Source of the DNA: Anaerolineales bacterium
GTDB taxonomy: Bacteria; Chloroflexota; Anaerolineae; Anaerolineales; Villigracilaceae
Direction of reading: 5' to 3'
Assembly (NCBI GenBank): GCA_015075275.1
Contig: JABTUU010000002.1
Coordinates: forward strand, 744,001 to 808,000
Length of the DNA: 64,000 nucleotides
This document shows, one piece after another, positions 52,087 through 60,538 of this stretch. The position numbers were made by a program, and so were the translations under genes. Under the pieces are notes generated by a model, which was not told where the DNA came from, made no database searches, and was given only the letters and a program-made list of their open reading frames with translations. Every line of letters starts with the position of its first letter. The stretch's first letter is position 1.

Positions 52087-53112
52087 ATGTTCGATTCGCA
52101 ACTCACACGTCGTGATTTCCTTAAATTAATCAGCGCGGGAACGCTTGCCTGGGCGTTGAAAGATTTGAAGATTGCCCAGGCGCTGACGGAAAACCCCGTC
52201 TCGCAGGGATGTATGACTATCAGCGGCATTCCGCTCTACGACGCGCCAAGTTTCAATGCAAAAAAGATTCATCACTTCGGAAAAGATAATATTGTCAATG
52301 TGACCGGCGTTGAAGAAAACGGCGATTTCGGCAACGACTTCAATAGCGCGTGGTATCAGATTGACGGCGAAGGATACACTTATTCAGGCTGGGTGTTGCC
52401 CGTAAAAACGGAATACCAAAAGCCGAGTTTTCACTTGAACGAAAAAGGGCAGCTAGGCGAGATTACGATTCCTTTTGTGGATACAAAACTCGACCCGTAT
52501 GTGTACGCTAAGCGCGGTTATCGGTTGTATTACCAATCTACACATTGGGTGAAGCGCGTCGTCGTCACGCGCGAAGAAAAAAGCATTTGGTATCAGATTT
52601 ACGATTCGCAAGTTCGAAAAGACTTTTTCGTGCCTTCCCATGCAATGCGGCTTGTGCCGGATGAAGAGTTGACTTCGCTTTCGCCTGAAATACCTGATGC
52701 AGAAAAACGCATCGTTGTTGATCTTGCGACGCAGATGGTGACCGCGTTCGAGGGCGAGAAACTCGTCTTTTCTCAGCGCTGTTCGAGCGGCGCGGAAGGG
52801 ACGGAAACGCCGAAGGGCGAATTTCGCACGTATCATAAGGGAGCGTCGGTGCATATGACGAATCAAGGCGACGCGCTTGAAAATATCTACGACTTGCCTG
52901 GCGTGCCGTGGAGTTCGTTTTTTACCGGCAACGGCGACGCTTTTCACGGCACATATTGGCATAATGATTACGGGCGTCCGCGCAGTCATGGTTGCATAAA
53001 TCTGCCGTCGGATGCCGCGAAATTCCTGTATCGCTGGACCAGTCCGAACGTCTCGCCTGAGACCGAGTATCTCAACTTGCCCGGCGAAGGCACGCGAGTC
53101 CAAATTTTTTAG
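52087..53112 (+). CDS. Tat-exported L,D-transpeptidase (YkuD), paralogue
   Basis: 341 residues. The start MFDSQLTRRDFLKLIS again carries a twin-arginine motif. The domain plan equals the preceding protein: SH3-like region, then YkuD domain with RIVVDLATQMVTAFEGE, TPKGEF and FHGTYWHNDYGRPRSHGCINL. The two are clearly tandem duplicates that have diverged. Their catalytic blocks are nearly identical, so substrate choice probably lies in the N-terminal halves. Confidence 0.92.
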   Translation: MFDSQLTRRDFLKLISAGTLAWALKDLKIAQALTENPVSQGCMTISGIPLYDAPSFNAKKIHHFGKDNIVNVTGVEENGDFGNDFNSAWYQIDGEGYTYSGWVLPVKTEYQKPSFHLNEKGQLGEITIPFVDTKLDPYVYAKRGYRLYYQSTHWVKRVVVTREEKSIWYQIYDSQVRKDFFVPSHAMRLVPDEELTSLSPEIPDAEKRIVVDLATQMVTAFEGEKLVFSQRCSSGAEGTETPKGEFRTYHKGASVHMTNQGDALENIYDLPGVPWSSFFTGNGDAFHGTYWHNDYGRPRSHGCINLPSDAAKFLYRWTSPNVSPETEYLNLPGEGTRVQIF

Positions 53113-53147
53113 AGGCGCGAGATAAACTCTCGTCGTTATGTGAGGAT

Positions 53148-53729
53148 ATGAATCCGATTTTTCAACATTCGACCTATTTGTTAAAACGCCAAGTTCTGGC
53201 ATTGACGGGGAAACTTCGCTTTTACGATCCGACGGGTGAATTAGCGATGTTTAGCGAACAGAAGATGTTTCGCTGGAAGGAAGATATTCGCGTGTATGCC
53301 GATGAATCGAAGACGCGCGAAGTGTTGAGCATTAAATCGCGGCAGATCATAGATTTTTCTGCGGCATACGACGTGGTGGATACGGAGACGAATCAAAAAG
53401 TGGGCGCGTTGCGGCGCAAGGGATGGCGTTCGTTATTGCGCGATGAATGGGAAATATTGGATGAGAACGATAACGTTAAAGGCTTGCTTTTTGAGGACAG
53501 CATGGGGCTGGCGCTATTGCGACGGTTGGTTGTCGGTTCGTGGCTGCCGCAAAATTACGATATTATCTTTGACGCGATGCGCGTGGCTGACCTGAGGCAA
53601 AATTTCCATCTCTTCCGTTACGAATTGAATCTCGATTTTAGTATGGATGTTTCTCGTCTGTTGGATCGCCGCCTTGGCATTGCGGCTGGCATTTTGCTGG
53701 CGACGATGGAAGGAAAGCAGGATAACTAA
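53148..53729 (+). CDS. LURP-one / scramblase-like (YxjI-type) protein
   Basis: 193 residues. Begins HSTYLLKRQVLALTGKLRFYDPTGELAMFSEQKMFRWKEDIRVYADE, then REVLSIKSRQIIDFSAAYDVVD and DEWEILDENDNVKGLLFEDS, the tubby-like beta-barrel pattern of LURP-one-related proteins. The biochemical role in bacteria is unknown. It overlaps the next gene by one base (TAATG). Confidence 0.82.
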   Translation: MNPIFQHSTYLLKRQVLALTGKLRFYDPTGELAMFSEQKMFRWKEDIRVYADESKTREVLSIKSRQIIDFSAAYDVVDTETNQKVGALRRKGWRSLLRDEWEILDENDNVKGLLFEDSMGLALLRRLVVGSWLPQNYDIIFDAMRVADLRQNFHLFRYELNLDFSMDVSRLLDRRLGIAAGILLATMEGKQDN

Positions 53730-54157
53730 TGCCGCGCCAACCTCTTTTTGCAGGCTTGGTATTCGACGAAGCGGATCGCGTTGCCGAAACGGCGCTCGTA
53801 GGCGACGAGCCGTGTTATGTTGTGGATGATTCTGGCTTCCGCCGGCATATTCCTGCCGCGCAAGTGGATCGCGCAGTGTTGAGCCAAATGGCGGAGATGA
53901 TGAAAGGCAGCGAAGATTTGATCTCGGAACAAGCCGCCAAAATGCTCGGGCAGGAAGATGTGTTCACAAAAGCCGCCATCGGACAACAGTTGAAAAATGT
54001 GGAGCGGCAATTCGATCAGATCATGCAAACGGGCATTCCCGAAGATTTGCGCGCGTACCTTGGCATGATGGGCTTTAAGATCATTGTCAATGTGCATGGC
54101 GAAGTGATCGGCGTGGAGCAGCCGGGCGCAGCGGGCGGGGATGATGATGAAGAATAA
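53729..54157 (+). CDS. Conserved protein of unknown function
   Basis: 142 residues, acidic, soluble, with an Asp/Glu tail (GGDDDEE). It opens with a small beta region (LFAGLVFDEADRVAETALVGDEPCYVVDDSGFRRHIPA) followed by helices. I do not recognise the family. Its start shares a base with the stop of the LURP-one gene, so the two are co-translated and may work together. Confidence 0.72.
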   Translation: MPRQPLFAGLVFDEADRVAETALVGDEPCYVVDDSGFRRHIPAAQVDRAVLSQMAEMMKGSEDLISEQAAKMLGQEDVFTKAAIGQQLKNVERQFDQIMQTGIPEDLRAYLGMMGFKIIVNVHGEVIGVEQPGAAGGDDDEE

Positions 54158-54183
54158 ACGTAAGGCGGATGCGCAGTTCGTTC

Positions 54184-55665
54184 TTATTTGCTCAAATCGT
54201 AGAGAAATAGATAGACCGAGGAGCCCGATTTTAGAATCTCGCGCTTCTTTTCCCCGACTGTATTTAGATACGCAATGAGATAATCGCGCTCGTTGAAGTC
54301 GCCCTGTTCGTAGACGTGAGAGAATAACACCCACACGCGTTTCTTTCCAATGAGCGGCTGAATGCGTTCGATCAATTTCTCGCCGTTGGGATAATCCTCA
54401 ATGTTGGAAGTTGCGATCGCGACGTTCTCTAGTTTGTAAAATGGAGCGTAAAAACGAAAGGCTGGCTCAGCCCAAGCGGTGACAAAAAGGATGTCGCCAT
54501 CTTTCCATCCGTTAGCGAGGACTTCCATTGTTGGGCGAATATGCTCAACGTATTTTGGGGCGATAAAGTTTTGGGCTGAGACGATTAACGGATTAATGAG
54601 CAGATATCCGCTCAATAAAATCGCGCTTCCGACCGATGCGAATCGGTTGGATGGGACGATCTTTTGCGAAACGTCCAACGCCTTTCCAAGCAAAAGAATC
54701 CCCAGCGGAATCAAGAAAAGGCTTAATCGTCCGTTGACGGGGTATAACGTTAGCGCAGAGGCGGTAAAAGCAAAAAGCGCGATCGCCCCGAAAGCGATCG
54801 CGGCGTTCTTTTGTTCTCGGCACAATGCCAACCAACCTATAAGAATTAAGACAGAGACTAATAATGGCAGAAACTGAGCGCTAAATTGATATACGATGAG
54901 TTCGCGCAGCCAATTGAAATCGTTCCAGGGAGGCAGGGGGAGAAATCCATCTGACCAATATCCTGTGAGATAAGTGTTATGGCTGAGTTGCCGCAGGTTG
55001 AGGAAATATAGCAGCGTCAGATTTATCAGCCAGAGCAGTCCGACGCCCAATGAAATTTGTAAATTCCTATAATCGTGCGCTTGCAGAAATTGCACGACCA
55101 GCGCGGCGCCGATTCCCGCAAGGACGAATAAAGCGGGATGTGAGACCCACAATGCTGCAACCCCGGCAATAGCGAGAAGAATAAAGTCCTTTCGGTTGAA
55201 TTGACGTTGGAAAATGGGGGATGCGAACCATATGAGACCGATCGCGGCAGCCGCGTCTACAATATATTGTTTGGCTTCGACGGAATAATCTATGAGTTGC
55301 GGGTTGACCGCGAACAGGACGAGGGCGAGATATAAGCCTGCGCCTTGCAGCATCTTTTTAGCAAGCAGATAAAACAATGCGAGCGAGACGATTCCCATAA
55401 GGAAAGGAAAGAAACGCAGGACGATCTCTTGTCGTCCGAAGAGCGTGTTGAAGAATTTTTCAATCAGCAGAAACCCCAGCGGCGCGCCTTGGTTATATTC
55501 CAGCGGCTGGAGCATACCTGCGAAATTTCGATTGACGATGTTCAACGCCAGCATGGCTTCGTCTGCCCAGAGAGAGCGTCCGCTTAGATATTGTCGCAGG
55601 CGCAGAATAAACCCGATGAAGAGAGGCGCCCATTCCCACGAGAGATATTTTTTCCAATGCGTCAT
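54184..55665 (-). CDS. GT-C membrane glycosyltransferase (family 39/ArnT-like)
   Basis: 493 residues with about 11 helices. The first extracytoplasmic loop has LSGRSLWADEAMLALN, whose DE pair is the catalytic/metal acid of polyprenyl-phosphate-sugar transferases. A soluble C-terminal part (about 370-490) follows the last helix. It should transfer a sugar from a lipid carrier outside the membrane; the acceptor is unknown. The -10 box ends 9 nt before this ATG; a TTG at 55674 lies on the -10 itself and was rejected. Confidence 0.82.
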   Translation of the reverse strand: MTHWKKYLSWEWAPLFIGFILRLRQYLSGRSLWADEAMLALNIVNRNFAGMLQPLEYNQGAPLGFLLIEKFFNTLFGRQEIVLRFFPFLMGIVSLALFYLLAKKMLQGAGLYLALVLFAVNPQLIDYSVEAKQYIVDAAAAIGLIWFASPIFQRQFNRKDFILLAIAGVAALWVSHPALFVLAGIGAALVVQFLQAHDYRNLQISLGVGLLWLINLTLLYFLNLRQLSHNTYLTGYWSDGFLPLPPWNDFNWLRELIVYQFSAQFLPLLVSVLILIGWLALCREQKNAAIAFGAIALFAFTASALTLYPVNGRLSLFLIPLGILLLGKALDVSQKIVPSNRFASVGSAILLSGYLLINPLIVSAQNFIAPKYVEHIRPTMEVLANGWKDGDILFVTAWAEPAFRFYAPFYKLENVAIATSNIEDYPNGEKLIERIQPLIGKKRVWVLFSHVYEQGDFNERDYLIAYLNTVGEKKREILKSGSSVYLFLYDLSK

Positions 55666-55673
55666 TGCCGTCA

Positions 55674-55679
55674 ATTATA
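55674..55679 (-). promoter_or_regulatory. -10 box for a near-leaderless mRNA
   Basis: TATAAT on the minus strand, ending 9 nt before the ATG at 55665. Confidence 0.55.
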
Positions 55680-55758
55680 GAGCAGGACGAGGAAACGAAG
55701 TTAACCGTCTTGCCGGAAAGAAATACGCGCCGCAGTTGTGTAATTTAACTTTAGGGCT

Positions 55759-55764
55759 TAAAAT
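55759..55764 (+). promoter_or_regulatory. -10 box of the corA leader
   Basis: TAAAAT; predicted start near 55771, two nt before the leader-peptide ATG. Confidence 0.6.
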
Positions 55765-55772
55765 ATGCCATC

Positions 55773-55859
55773 ATGTTTCATCAGGACGATAGTCAGCCTC
55801 CCAGTTTTGTCGAGGCGATAAATTTCATCGTTGCGGAGGTCGGTTTGCCTCCTGCGTGA
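55773..55859 (+). CDS. Probable 28-residue leader peptide upstream of corA
   Basis: An ATG two nt after the predicted transcript start opens a 28-codon frame (MFHQDDSQPPSFV... ending VGLPPA) that stops 24 nt before the corA ATG. It has two Pro-Pro pairs, one right before the stop. Its last codons contain GCCTCCT (55847-55853), the exact complement of the corA ribosome site AGGAGGC (55873-55879). An earlier GGAGG (55835-55839) can pair with the same segment. Ribosome pausing at the end of this frame could thus free the corA site. Confidence 0.55.
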   Translation: MFHQDDSQPPSFVEAINFIVAEVGLPPA

Positions 55860-55883
55860 TAGTTCACTTGTGAGGAGGCAGTT

Positions 55884-56810
55884 ATGCTCGCTATCTATAA
55901 AACCGTTGAGGGTGGAATTAAACAATTGGAGTCCATGGAAAATGGCGCGTGGGTCAAAGTGGTGGATCCAACTCCCGAGGAAATTCAACAACTGACGCAA
56001 TGGGGCGTGGAGCCTGAATATATTCAGTATTCGCTCGATCTGGACGAAACGCCGCGTATGGAACGCGATGAAGAATATACATTTATTTTGATTCGTATTC
56101 CGCACGCTCAACTTGAGAGCGACCCGCCCTATATTACCGTTCCGCTCGGAATTTTTATTCGCGGGAATGCGGTGGTTACGATCTGCCGTTACGAGAAAGA
56201 ATTATTTAATGCGTTGGCGAATGGGAAGTATCGTTTGCTAAAAACGGGCAAACGCTATCGTTTCGCGCTGTATATTTTTCTAGAGGTTGCTATGCGTTAC
56301 TTGGCAAACCTACGCGAAATCAATCGCGCCACCGAAGCGCTCGAAGATCAACTGCAAAAATCCACGCGCAACCGCGAAGTGCTTGAGTTGCTCAAATATC
56401 AAAAAAGTCTCACCTATTTTTCTACCGCGCTCCGTTCGAATGAGGTAATGATGGAACGCGTGCAGCGCACGCAGATCTTCAATTATTACGAGGAAGATAA
56501 AGACTTGCTGGAAGACGTGCTCACGGAAAATCAACAAGCGATTCAGATGACCAGCATCAACACTGAAATTCTGTTGAGTATGATGGATGCTTTCGCTTCG
56601 ATCATCTCAAACAATCTCAACGCTGTGATGAAGGCGCTTGCCGCCATCACGATTGTGATCAACGTCCCTACCGTAGTCGCTTCCTTCTATGGTATGAACG
56701 TCAAATTGCCGGGTGAAGACCAACCGTTTGCTTTTCTGCTTGTCTTCGGCGTTTCGCTGATCCTGACCGTTTCAGCCACTTTTATTTTATACAAACGCGA
56801 TTGGTTTTAA
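55884..56810 (+). CDS. corA: CorA-family magnesium transporter
   Basis: 308 residues. Large cytosolic alpha/beta N-terminal domain, long helix (about 150-245), and two C-terminal membrane helices with the signature YGMN (about 270-273) between them, ending KRDWF. CorA pentamers import Mg2+ (some export or carry other divalent ions). Ribosome site GAGGAGG five nt before the ATG. The leader region upstream suggests translational control. Confidence 0.95.
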   Translation: MLAIYKTVEGGIKQLESMENGAWVKVVDPTPEEIQQLTQWGVEPEYIQYSLDLDETPRMERDEEYTFILIRIPHAQLESDPPYITVPLGIFIRGNAVVTICRYEKELFNALANGKYRLLKTGKRYRFALYIFLEVAMRYLANLREINRATEALEDQLQKSTRNREVLELLKYQKSLTYFSTALRSNEVMMERVQRTQIFNYYEEDKDLLEDVLTENQQAIQMTSINTEILLSMMDAFASIISNNLNAVMKALAAITIVINVPTVVASFYGMNVKLPGEDQPFAFLLVFGVSLILTVSATFILYKRDWF

Positions 56811-56811
56811 C

Positions 56812-57666
56812 ATGCGCGCTGAGTTGCTCTACGATGCGAAAGCCGCACTAGGCGAAAGCCCTGTTTGGGATTCGCGCGCGCAAACTTTATATTGGCTGGA
56901 TATTCTCGGCAAGCGTATCTACGCTGATGCGGATAAGATTGCTGAATTGGATGACTTCATCGGATGTCTTGCTCTTCGCCAGCGCGGTGGACTCATCCTC
57001 GCTAAACGCCTCTCTTTTTGGACCTTTGATCTGAATTCTTCCTCGTCAACTTTTCTTGCCGCTCCGGTGGATGAACCAGCGTCGAATCGCTTCAACGACG
57101 GCAAATGCGATCCGCGCGGACGTTTCCTGGCCGGCACGATGGACCTTAACGAGAAGGATCCAACGGGTTCATTGTATTCCTTCGACGGAAAATCCATCGT
57201 GAAATTATTGTCCAATGTCGCTATCTCCAACGGATTAACATGGAGCGCCGATGGCAAAATTTTTTACTATATTGACACGCCTACGCGTCAAGTGAAAGCC
57301 TTTGACTACGATTTGAATTCAGGCGCGATCGCTAACTCGCGTATCGTGGCGACTATCCCCAAATCCCTCGGTTGGCCCGATGGCATGACCTCCGACACGC
57401 AGGGTAATTTATGGATCGCCATGTGGGGCGGCGCACAGATAACGAGATGGAATCCGAACACGGGTCAATTGTTGGAGCAAATTCCCATCCCTGCGCTTCA
57501 ACCCTCTTCATGCGTATTTGGCGGAAAACACATGAACGAATTGTTCATCTCTTCCGCGCGAAAAGATATGGACGACGCGACATTGAATCAGTATCCGTTT
57601 TCGGGCGGCGTCTTTCGCGTGGAGACGAACGTCGAGGGTCTGCCGCTGTTCGAATTCGCGGGGTAA
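56812..57666 (+). CDS. SMP-30/gluconolactonase family hydrolase
   Basis: 284 residues, a six-bladed propeller. Metal ligands are visible: Glu in ALGESPVWD, Asn in NRFNDGKCDPRGRF, Asn in ISNGLTWS, Asp in GWPDGM. The enzyme opens sugar lactones using Ca2+ or Zn2+. It starts one base after corA, so it is probably on the same mRNA. Confidence 0.93.
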   Translation: MRAELLYDAKAALGESPVWDSRAQTLYWLDILGKRIYADADKIAELDDFIGCLALRQRGGLILAKRLSFWTFDLNSSSSTFLAAPVDEPASNRFNDGKCDPRGRFLAGTMDLNEKDPTGSLYSFDGKSIVKLLSNVAISNGLTWSADGKIFYYIDTPTRQVKAFDYDLNSGAIANSRIVATIPKSLGWPDGMTSDTQGNLWIAMWGGAQITRWNPNTGQLLEQIPIPALQPSSCVFGGKHMNELFISSARKDMDDATLNQYPFSGGVFRVETNVEGLPLFEFAG

Positions 57667-57669
57667 AAT
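57664..57669 (+). promoter_or_regulatory. -10 box for a leaderless mRNA
   Basis: TAAAAT contains the stop of the SMP-30 gene and ends 7 nt before the ATG at 57676. Confidence 0.65.
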
Positions 57670-57675
57670 CAGAGT

Positions 57676-58743
57676 ATGCATAAACGTATCGAATACATTG
57701 ATATTGCGCGCGGCATCGGCATTCTGCTGGTCGTGCTGGCGCACAATGATTTCGGGTTTATTTCACAATACGGTTACGAGGTTATCTACTCGTTCCACAT
57801 GCCGTTATTCTTTTTGCTTTCGGGGTATTTCATCAAAACGAATGTTTCATTCTTTGAGTTCTTCAAGAAGCGATTCCATTCCCTTCTCAAACCGTTCCTT
57901 TTTACGCTTTTCCTCATTTATTTTACTTCCGTGTCGTTTGAAAAAATGGGATTTGAAACCGCGCTGCGACGCATCGTCAAATCGCTGTATGGAACGGGCA
58001 TGTATATTGACTGGGTACAGTTGTGGTTCTTGCCGAATTTATTTGTGGTCAGTTTGTATGCGTTTCTGTTCATTGTCGTCGTCGGCAAGCTGAACAATCG
58101 CTGGTTGCGGCTGGGAATTTTAACCGCTACGCTGGCTCTCTCGCTGCCTTTTCTTGACGCGTTCTACCCGTTTTCGATCTCGATCTTGGGCGGAACGTAC
58201 GAGTTTTTCGGTTTGCCGTTCAGCCTCGACTTGATCCTGCTGAGCGGATATTTTTACATTCTAGGCAGCGAGGTCCGGCAGATTGCCGATGAAACGACGT
58301 TTGACAATCCTTGGATTATGATCGGCTCGGGAGTTGTCGTCTTTGCGATGAACTATTTTATTAAGTCGCCAATTGACCTGAACACGCGCTTATACAGCTC
58401 GTTCTTGATTAACACGATTGAAGCGCTCGTGGGGATTTTGTTCACGCTGGCGCTGTCGCGTCAGATCGAATTGCATACAAACAAACTCGCCGCGCTAATG
58501 AAATATTTCGGGCGCATATCCCTCATTATTTTGATCTTCCACGTTCCTATTCAAGATTTCTGGGGAAAGAAAATACTAGCGGTCACAGGCAACCTTTCGC
58601 TTTCGATCTGGATCGCGTTTGCGATGGGCGTAGGCGGTTCGGCGCTGATCTACGAATTATTCATCCGCTACAACCCTGTTGCGTCGTGGTGGTTCGGCAG
58701 AAAAGCGGAGGAATTTCCCGTGCGGAACGCCGCTGTGGAATAG
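57676..58743 (+). CDS. Acyltransferase 3 family membrane protein
   Basis: 355 residues with about ten helices. N-terminal signature YIDIARGIGILLVVLAHNDF, then SFHMPLFFLLSGYFI, the R.....H plan of the family. It transfers acyl groups to sugars or other envelope molecules; the acceptor is unknown. The C-terminus is short and charged. Confidence 0.9.
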   Translation: MHKRIEYIDIARGIGILLVVLAHNDFGFISQYGYEVIYSFHMPLFFLLSGYFIKTNVSFFEFFKKRFHSLLKPFLFTLFLIYFTSVSFEKMGFETALRRIVKSLYGTGMYIDWVQLWFLPNLFVVSLYAFLFIVVVGKLNNRWLRLGILTATLALSLPFLDAFYPFSISILGGTYEFFGLPFSLDLILLSGYFYILGSEVRQIADETTFDNPWIMIGSGVVVFAMNYFIKSPIDLNTRLYSSFLINTIEALVGILFTLALSRQIELHTNKLAALMKYFGRISLIILIFHVPIQDFWGKKILAVTGNLSLSIWIAFAMGVGGSALIYELFIRYNPVASWWFGRKAEEFPVRNAAVE

Positions 58744-58755
58744 AATTTGCGATAC

Positions 58756-58788
58756 AAAAAATCCCCCCGCACGGAGGGATTTTTTTAT
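58756..58788. terminator. Bidirectional terminator
   Basis: AAAAAATCCC...GGGATTTTTTT hairpin with a GCAC loop, between the acyltransferase gene and the convergent coiled-coil gene. Confidence 0.88.
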
Positions 58789-59270
58789 GATTTGTCCGTC
58801 GAGCCGATGATCGCCGTCCTACGATCTTGTTCGTCTTGCACTACGCGGATGCCGTTGATGACCTGATTAGATACGCGTTCCAGTTCATCTTGCAACTGTG
58901 TGAGGATTCGTATCACATAATCGTTGGCGTCGTCGCGCGTGTTTTCAGCTTCGGCTCGCGCTTGCGAAAGGATTTGTTCCCCGCGGCGTTGCGCTTCCTG
59001 TACGACCAGTTCCTTCGAGGAAAGCTGGTCCGCTTTTTGACGCGCAAGTTCGAGGGTGCGATTCGCCTCTTCCTGCGCTTGTGCCAGCAGGCGGTCGCGT
59101 TGACCGAGCAACTGCTGTGCCTTCTTCACTTCTTCGGGGATGGCGATGCGCATCTGGTCAATGATATCCAACATGCGGTCTTCATCCACCATCACATTGC
59201 GCGTCAATGGGATGGATTTGCTCTCGTTGAAGAGTTCTTCGAGTCGGTCAATTAGTTGCAGGATGTCCAT
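58785..59270 (-). CDS. Coiled-coil protein, ATP-synthase-b-like
   Basis: 161 residues. After about 45 residues a long charged coiled coil (about 48-135; LLAQAQEEANRTLELARQKADQL, AEAENTRDDANDYV) resembles the stalk of F-type ATPase b subunits or DivIVA-like proteins. No membrane helix and no ATPase genes are nearby. Probably structural or linked to division, but unproven. A GAGGGAG site precedes the start. Confidence 0.78.
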   Translation of the reverse strand: MDILQLIDRLEELFNESKSIPLTRNVMVDEDRMLDIIDQMRIAIPEEVKKAQQLLGQRDRLLAQAQEEANRTLELARQKADQLSSKELVVQEAQRRGEQILSQARAEAENTRDDANDYVIRILTQLQDELERVSNQVINGIRVVQDEQDRRTAIIGSTDKS

Positions 59271-59290
59271 AGGATACTCCCTCGGAAAAC

Positions 59291-59491
59291 TTACCGAAGA
59301 GCCTGAAGCATTTCCTTGTTATGCCTAAGAATTTCATTTACAGCAGTCTGCATATCTGCTTTTTTTTCTTTTGCATATTCTTCAACGAAGGCTACAAGGT
59401 CGTCGTCAAGATAAATTGGCAGTTTTAAAATAACATCAGGGCGATAAAACTTGCCCTGCTCGCCTTTAGAAAAATCATACTGTTTCTTCAT
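59291..59491 (-). CDS. brnA: BrnA-like antitoxin
   Basis: 66 residues. DVILKLPIYLDDDLVAFVEEYAKEKKADMQTAVNEILRHN has a strand followed by two helices, fitting a ribbon-helix-helix DNA-binding antitoxin. It lies 5 bp after the toxin gene in the same direction, the usual brnT-brnA order. It should bind and block BrnT and repress the operon. Confidence 0.8.
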   Translation of the reverse strand: MKKQYDFSKGEQGKFYRPDVILKLPIYLDDDLVAFVEEYAKEKKADMQTAVNEILRHNKEMLQALR

Positions 59492-59496
59492 ATCAT

Positions 59497-59793
59497 TTAG
59501 CGCCTTTCTTGATGCTGCCGCGCTTCTTCTTTAGTGGCTTTTCTGGCTGAGATGATACGAACAAGCGATACCTCGGCATCCATATTCCTAAACGTGTGAA
59601 TGACAATCAGTATTACTTCGTTCGCTTCTGCGCCAATCGTGACCCAGCGATCTTCATGTTCACTATGCGGTTCATCAAAGATTGATATTGCAAACGGGTC
59701 AAGAAAGACTCTGGCGGCGCGTTCGAAACTAACTCCATGCTTTTGCAGGTTCTGCCTTGCTTTGACAGGGTCCCAATCAAAATCGTATTGCAT
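59497..59793 (-). CDS. brnT: BrnT-family ribonuclease toxin
   Basis: 98 residues. FDWDPVKARQNLQKHGVSFERAARVFLDP, DRWVTIGAEANEVILIVIHTFR and VRIISARKATKEEARQ match BrnT (FEWD..K...N..KHG..FE.A; RIISAR.A). BrnT is a RelE-fold ribonuclease that halts translation when freed from BrnA. Confidence 0.92.
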   Translation of the reverse strand: MQYDFDWDPVKARQNLQKHGVSFERAARVFLDPFAISIFDEPHSEHEDRWVTIGAEANEVILIVIHTFRNMDAEVSLVRIISARKATKEEARQHQERR

Positions 59794-59847
59794 GGATGTT
59801 GCCTACTGCCTTGGAACAATTCTAGCACAGATTAATCTCGCTACAAC

Positions 59848-59902
59848 CGTCCCGCAGGCTCATTTGCGAAATCGGTTCTGTGTGCGGTCAACCTGCGGGA
59901 CG
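59848..59902. repeat. CGTCCCGCAGG palindromic element, copy 2
   Basis: CGTCCCGCAGG (59848-59858) and its complement (59892-59902) enclose 33 nt that are distantly similar to those of the copy at 39350-39402. It lies between brnT and coaD. Confidence 0.8.
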
Positions 59903-59906
59903 CTTC

Positions 59907-60425
59907 TTAATCCCTCAGCGAGTTAGGGACGGCAGGTTGATCGCCGAGGCTGGCGGCTTTTTCTTTAAAGGCTTTGATTACAAACGGGGGAGCCATGCTT
60001 GTAATATCGCCGTTCAGCATGGCGATCTCGCGGACTGTGGTGGAGGAAAGGAAGGTGTGCTCCTCCGCTGTGATGAGCGCGACAATTTCGATGTCGGGTG
60101 CGAGACGGTGATTCGCCAACGCCATGCGGAATTCGAACTCGAAGTCCGAGAAGACGCGCAGTCCGCGCACGATCGCTTGCGCTTTGATCTTGCGCGCAAA
60201 CTCGACGGTGAGTCCGCTGTAGCCCGTCACCTTGATCTTTGGGTTATCTTTGAACGCCTCTTGCACGAGATTGATTCGTTCCTCAGGCGAGAACAGCAAC
60301 GATTTGGACGGCTTATCATACACCGCCATCACGATCTCGTCGAAGAGACGCGAAGCGCGTTCGGCAATGTCAATGTGACCGAGGTGGATGGGGTCGAATG
60401 TTCCAGGGAATAAGGCTCTGACCAT
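59907..60425 (-). CDS. coaD: Phosphopantetheine adenylyltransferase
   Basis: 172 residues. ALFPGTFDPIHLGHIDIAERA has the T/HxGH nucleotidyltransferase motif; VTGYSGLTVEFARKIKAQAIVRGLR and FLSSTTVREIA are also typical of CoaD. It joins ATP and 4'-phosphopantetheine to dephospho-CoA, the fourth step of CoA synthesis. It follows recG, separated by a hairpin repeat. Confidence 0.96.
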   Translation of the reverse strand: MVRALFPGTFDPIHLGHIDIAERASRLFDEIVMAVYDKPSKSLLFSPEERINLVQEAFKDNPKIKVTGYSGLTVEFARKIKAQAIVRGLRVFSDFEFEFRMALANHRLAPDIEIVALITAEEHTFLSSTTVREIAMLNGDITSMAPPFVIKAFKEKAASLGDQPAVPNSLRD

Positions 60426-60426
60426 A

Positions 60427-60538
60427 TTAGTCTTGTAGTCTCCTAGTCAAATAGTCTTATAGTCGTCGAACACCAAAAATTTCGGATGGTCACGTTTTTG
60501 ACTAGCAGACTACGCGACCAGCCGACTAACGGACTAAC
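60427..60538. repeat. TAGTC/GACTA hairpin repeat between recG and coaD
   Basis: TTAGTC, TAGTC, CTAGTC and ATAGTC blocks (60427 onward) pair with GACTAG, GACTA, GACCAG, GACTAA and GGACTAA (60500-60538). Same family as the riboswitch arm at 38110-38194. Its edge supplies the last codons of recG. Confidence 0.75.

Noticed and set aside
55759..55883. M-box magnesium riboswitch before corA
   Set aside because: The leader is only about 110 nt and lacks the M-box core; the leader-peptide model fits better.
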